Below, one piece after another: positions 63,901 through 64,000 of a stretch of DNA of 64,000 nt. Made by a program: the position numbers and the translations under genes. Origin of the DNA: Selenia dentaria (lineage: Eukaryota; Arthropoda; Insecta; Lepidoptera; Geometridae). The stretch spans positions 17,576,501 to 17,640,500 of the forward strand of contig OU862886.1 of the NCBI GenBank assembly GCA_917880725.1. The letters run 5' to 3'. The notes below the pieces were generated by a model, which saw only the letters and a program-made list of their open reading frames with translations, had not been told where the DNA came from and searched no databases. Position 1 is the stretch's first letter, and each line of letters starts with the position of its first letter.

Positions 63901-64000
63901 GGAGCTAGCGTTTTTTATTTATAGCTCATGCTCATAAATCATTGAATCTTATCAAATGTCACACTGAAGTAAGTAATGCTAATATTTTAAGACGCTACCG
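60966..64000 (+). repeat. seven-unit tandem duplication, copy 2 (cut by window end)
   Basis: Near-identical to 57195-60229. The clearest differences are three clustered changes at about 61531-61560 ('catagaatgtttatc' and 'gcatattgtgg' for 'catggaatgtttttc' and 'gcatagtgtgg'). Its left edge is near 60894, inside the subrepeat block of the preceding unit. Its right end is beyond the window. Confidence 0.9.

Larger units (their letters stand above)
50492..64000 (+). repeat. 537-bp satellite array, right part
   Basis: The same satellite resumes in the same orientation and in exact register after the LINE; the unit starting at 48196 is completed here. Further unit starts: 50730, 51292, 51823, 52360, 52849, 53410, 53941, 54463, 55024, 55558, 56095, 56656, 57195, 57732, 58269, 58806, 59345, 59884, 60396, 60966, 61503, 62040, 62577, 63116, 63655. 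The distance 48196 to 50730 is 2534 bp, which is one 537-bp unit plus 1997 bp of insertion and short target duplication. Lengths are more variable here than on the left (489 to 570 bp). The array runs off the right edge. Confidence 0.97.

Noticed and set aside
1..64000. CRISPR array
   Set aside because: The repeated unit is about 537 bp with no short repeat/unique spacer alternation; the 25-bp subrepeats are contiguous with no spacers.
1..64000. Ribosomal or 5S RNA gene tandem array
   Set aside because: The unit has no recognisable rRNA core motif and no internal polymerase III box pair; it is AT-rich with long T runs.
1..64000. Helitron- or MITE-derived origin of the unit (short palindromes GCTAGC and GTCGAC)
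   Set aside because: No terminal inverted repeats framing a unit, no clear TC...CTRR ends with a terminal hairpin in phase, and six-base palindromes are expected by chance.

Overview
The window is almost entirely one tandem satellite array. The unit is about 537 bp (modal lengths 536 and 537), AT-rich, with a short GC-rich block made of 25-bp subrepeats. Using the invariant 'ctgtg/cagtg' just before 'gagatgta' as phase marker, I count 115 unit starts from position 4 to 63655, all in the same orientation. The only sequence that is not satellite is a single insertion at 48499-50491: a 5'-truncated non-LTR (LINE-type) retrotransposon on the minus strand. It keeps an open reverse-transcriptase reading frame, a 3' UTR and an AAAT-type tail. 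No host gene, tRNA, rRNA, CRISPR array or bacterial-type operon is visible.

A large satellite with a nested LINE points to a eukaryote, most likely an animal. The reverse transcriptase looks like the Jockey/CR1 group common in arthropods, so an insect is a reasonable but weakly supported guess. The chromosomal context (centromeric, telomeric, sex-chromosome or interstitial) cannot be told because neither array edge is in the window.

Layout: (1) 1-22.5 kb holds two interleaved unit families, called here A (gttgacag, acctattg, catagac, gttacag, gactaac) and B (gtcgacag, acatattg, catggac, gttatag, gactgac), plus clear A/B mosaics. (2) 22.5-48.5 kb adds length variants: a 562+531 bp two-unit cassette recurring every 7-12 units, and units marked 'gacgacggc'. 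(3) 48.5-50.5 kb is the LINE. (4) 50.5-56.7 kb is more cassette DNA with most of the aberrant units. (5) 56.7-64 kb is rich in 'gacgacggc' units and contains a 3771-bp, seven-unit block present twice in tandem.

Higher-order structure is present but irregular. Blocks repeat with offsets of 2705, 3771, 3775, 4242, 4299, 4836 and 24223 bp, and offsets change by about one unit inside blocks. This is the expected trace of repeated in-register unequal exchange and gene conversion. The many short open frames in the satellite come from the GC-rich 25-bp subrepeats lacking stop codons on the minus strand and are not annotated as genes. The only supported protein-coding sequence is the LINE reverse transcriptase.
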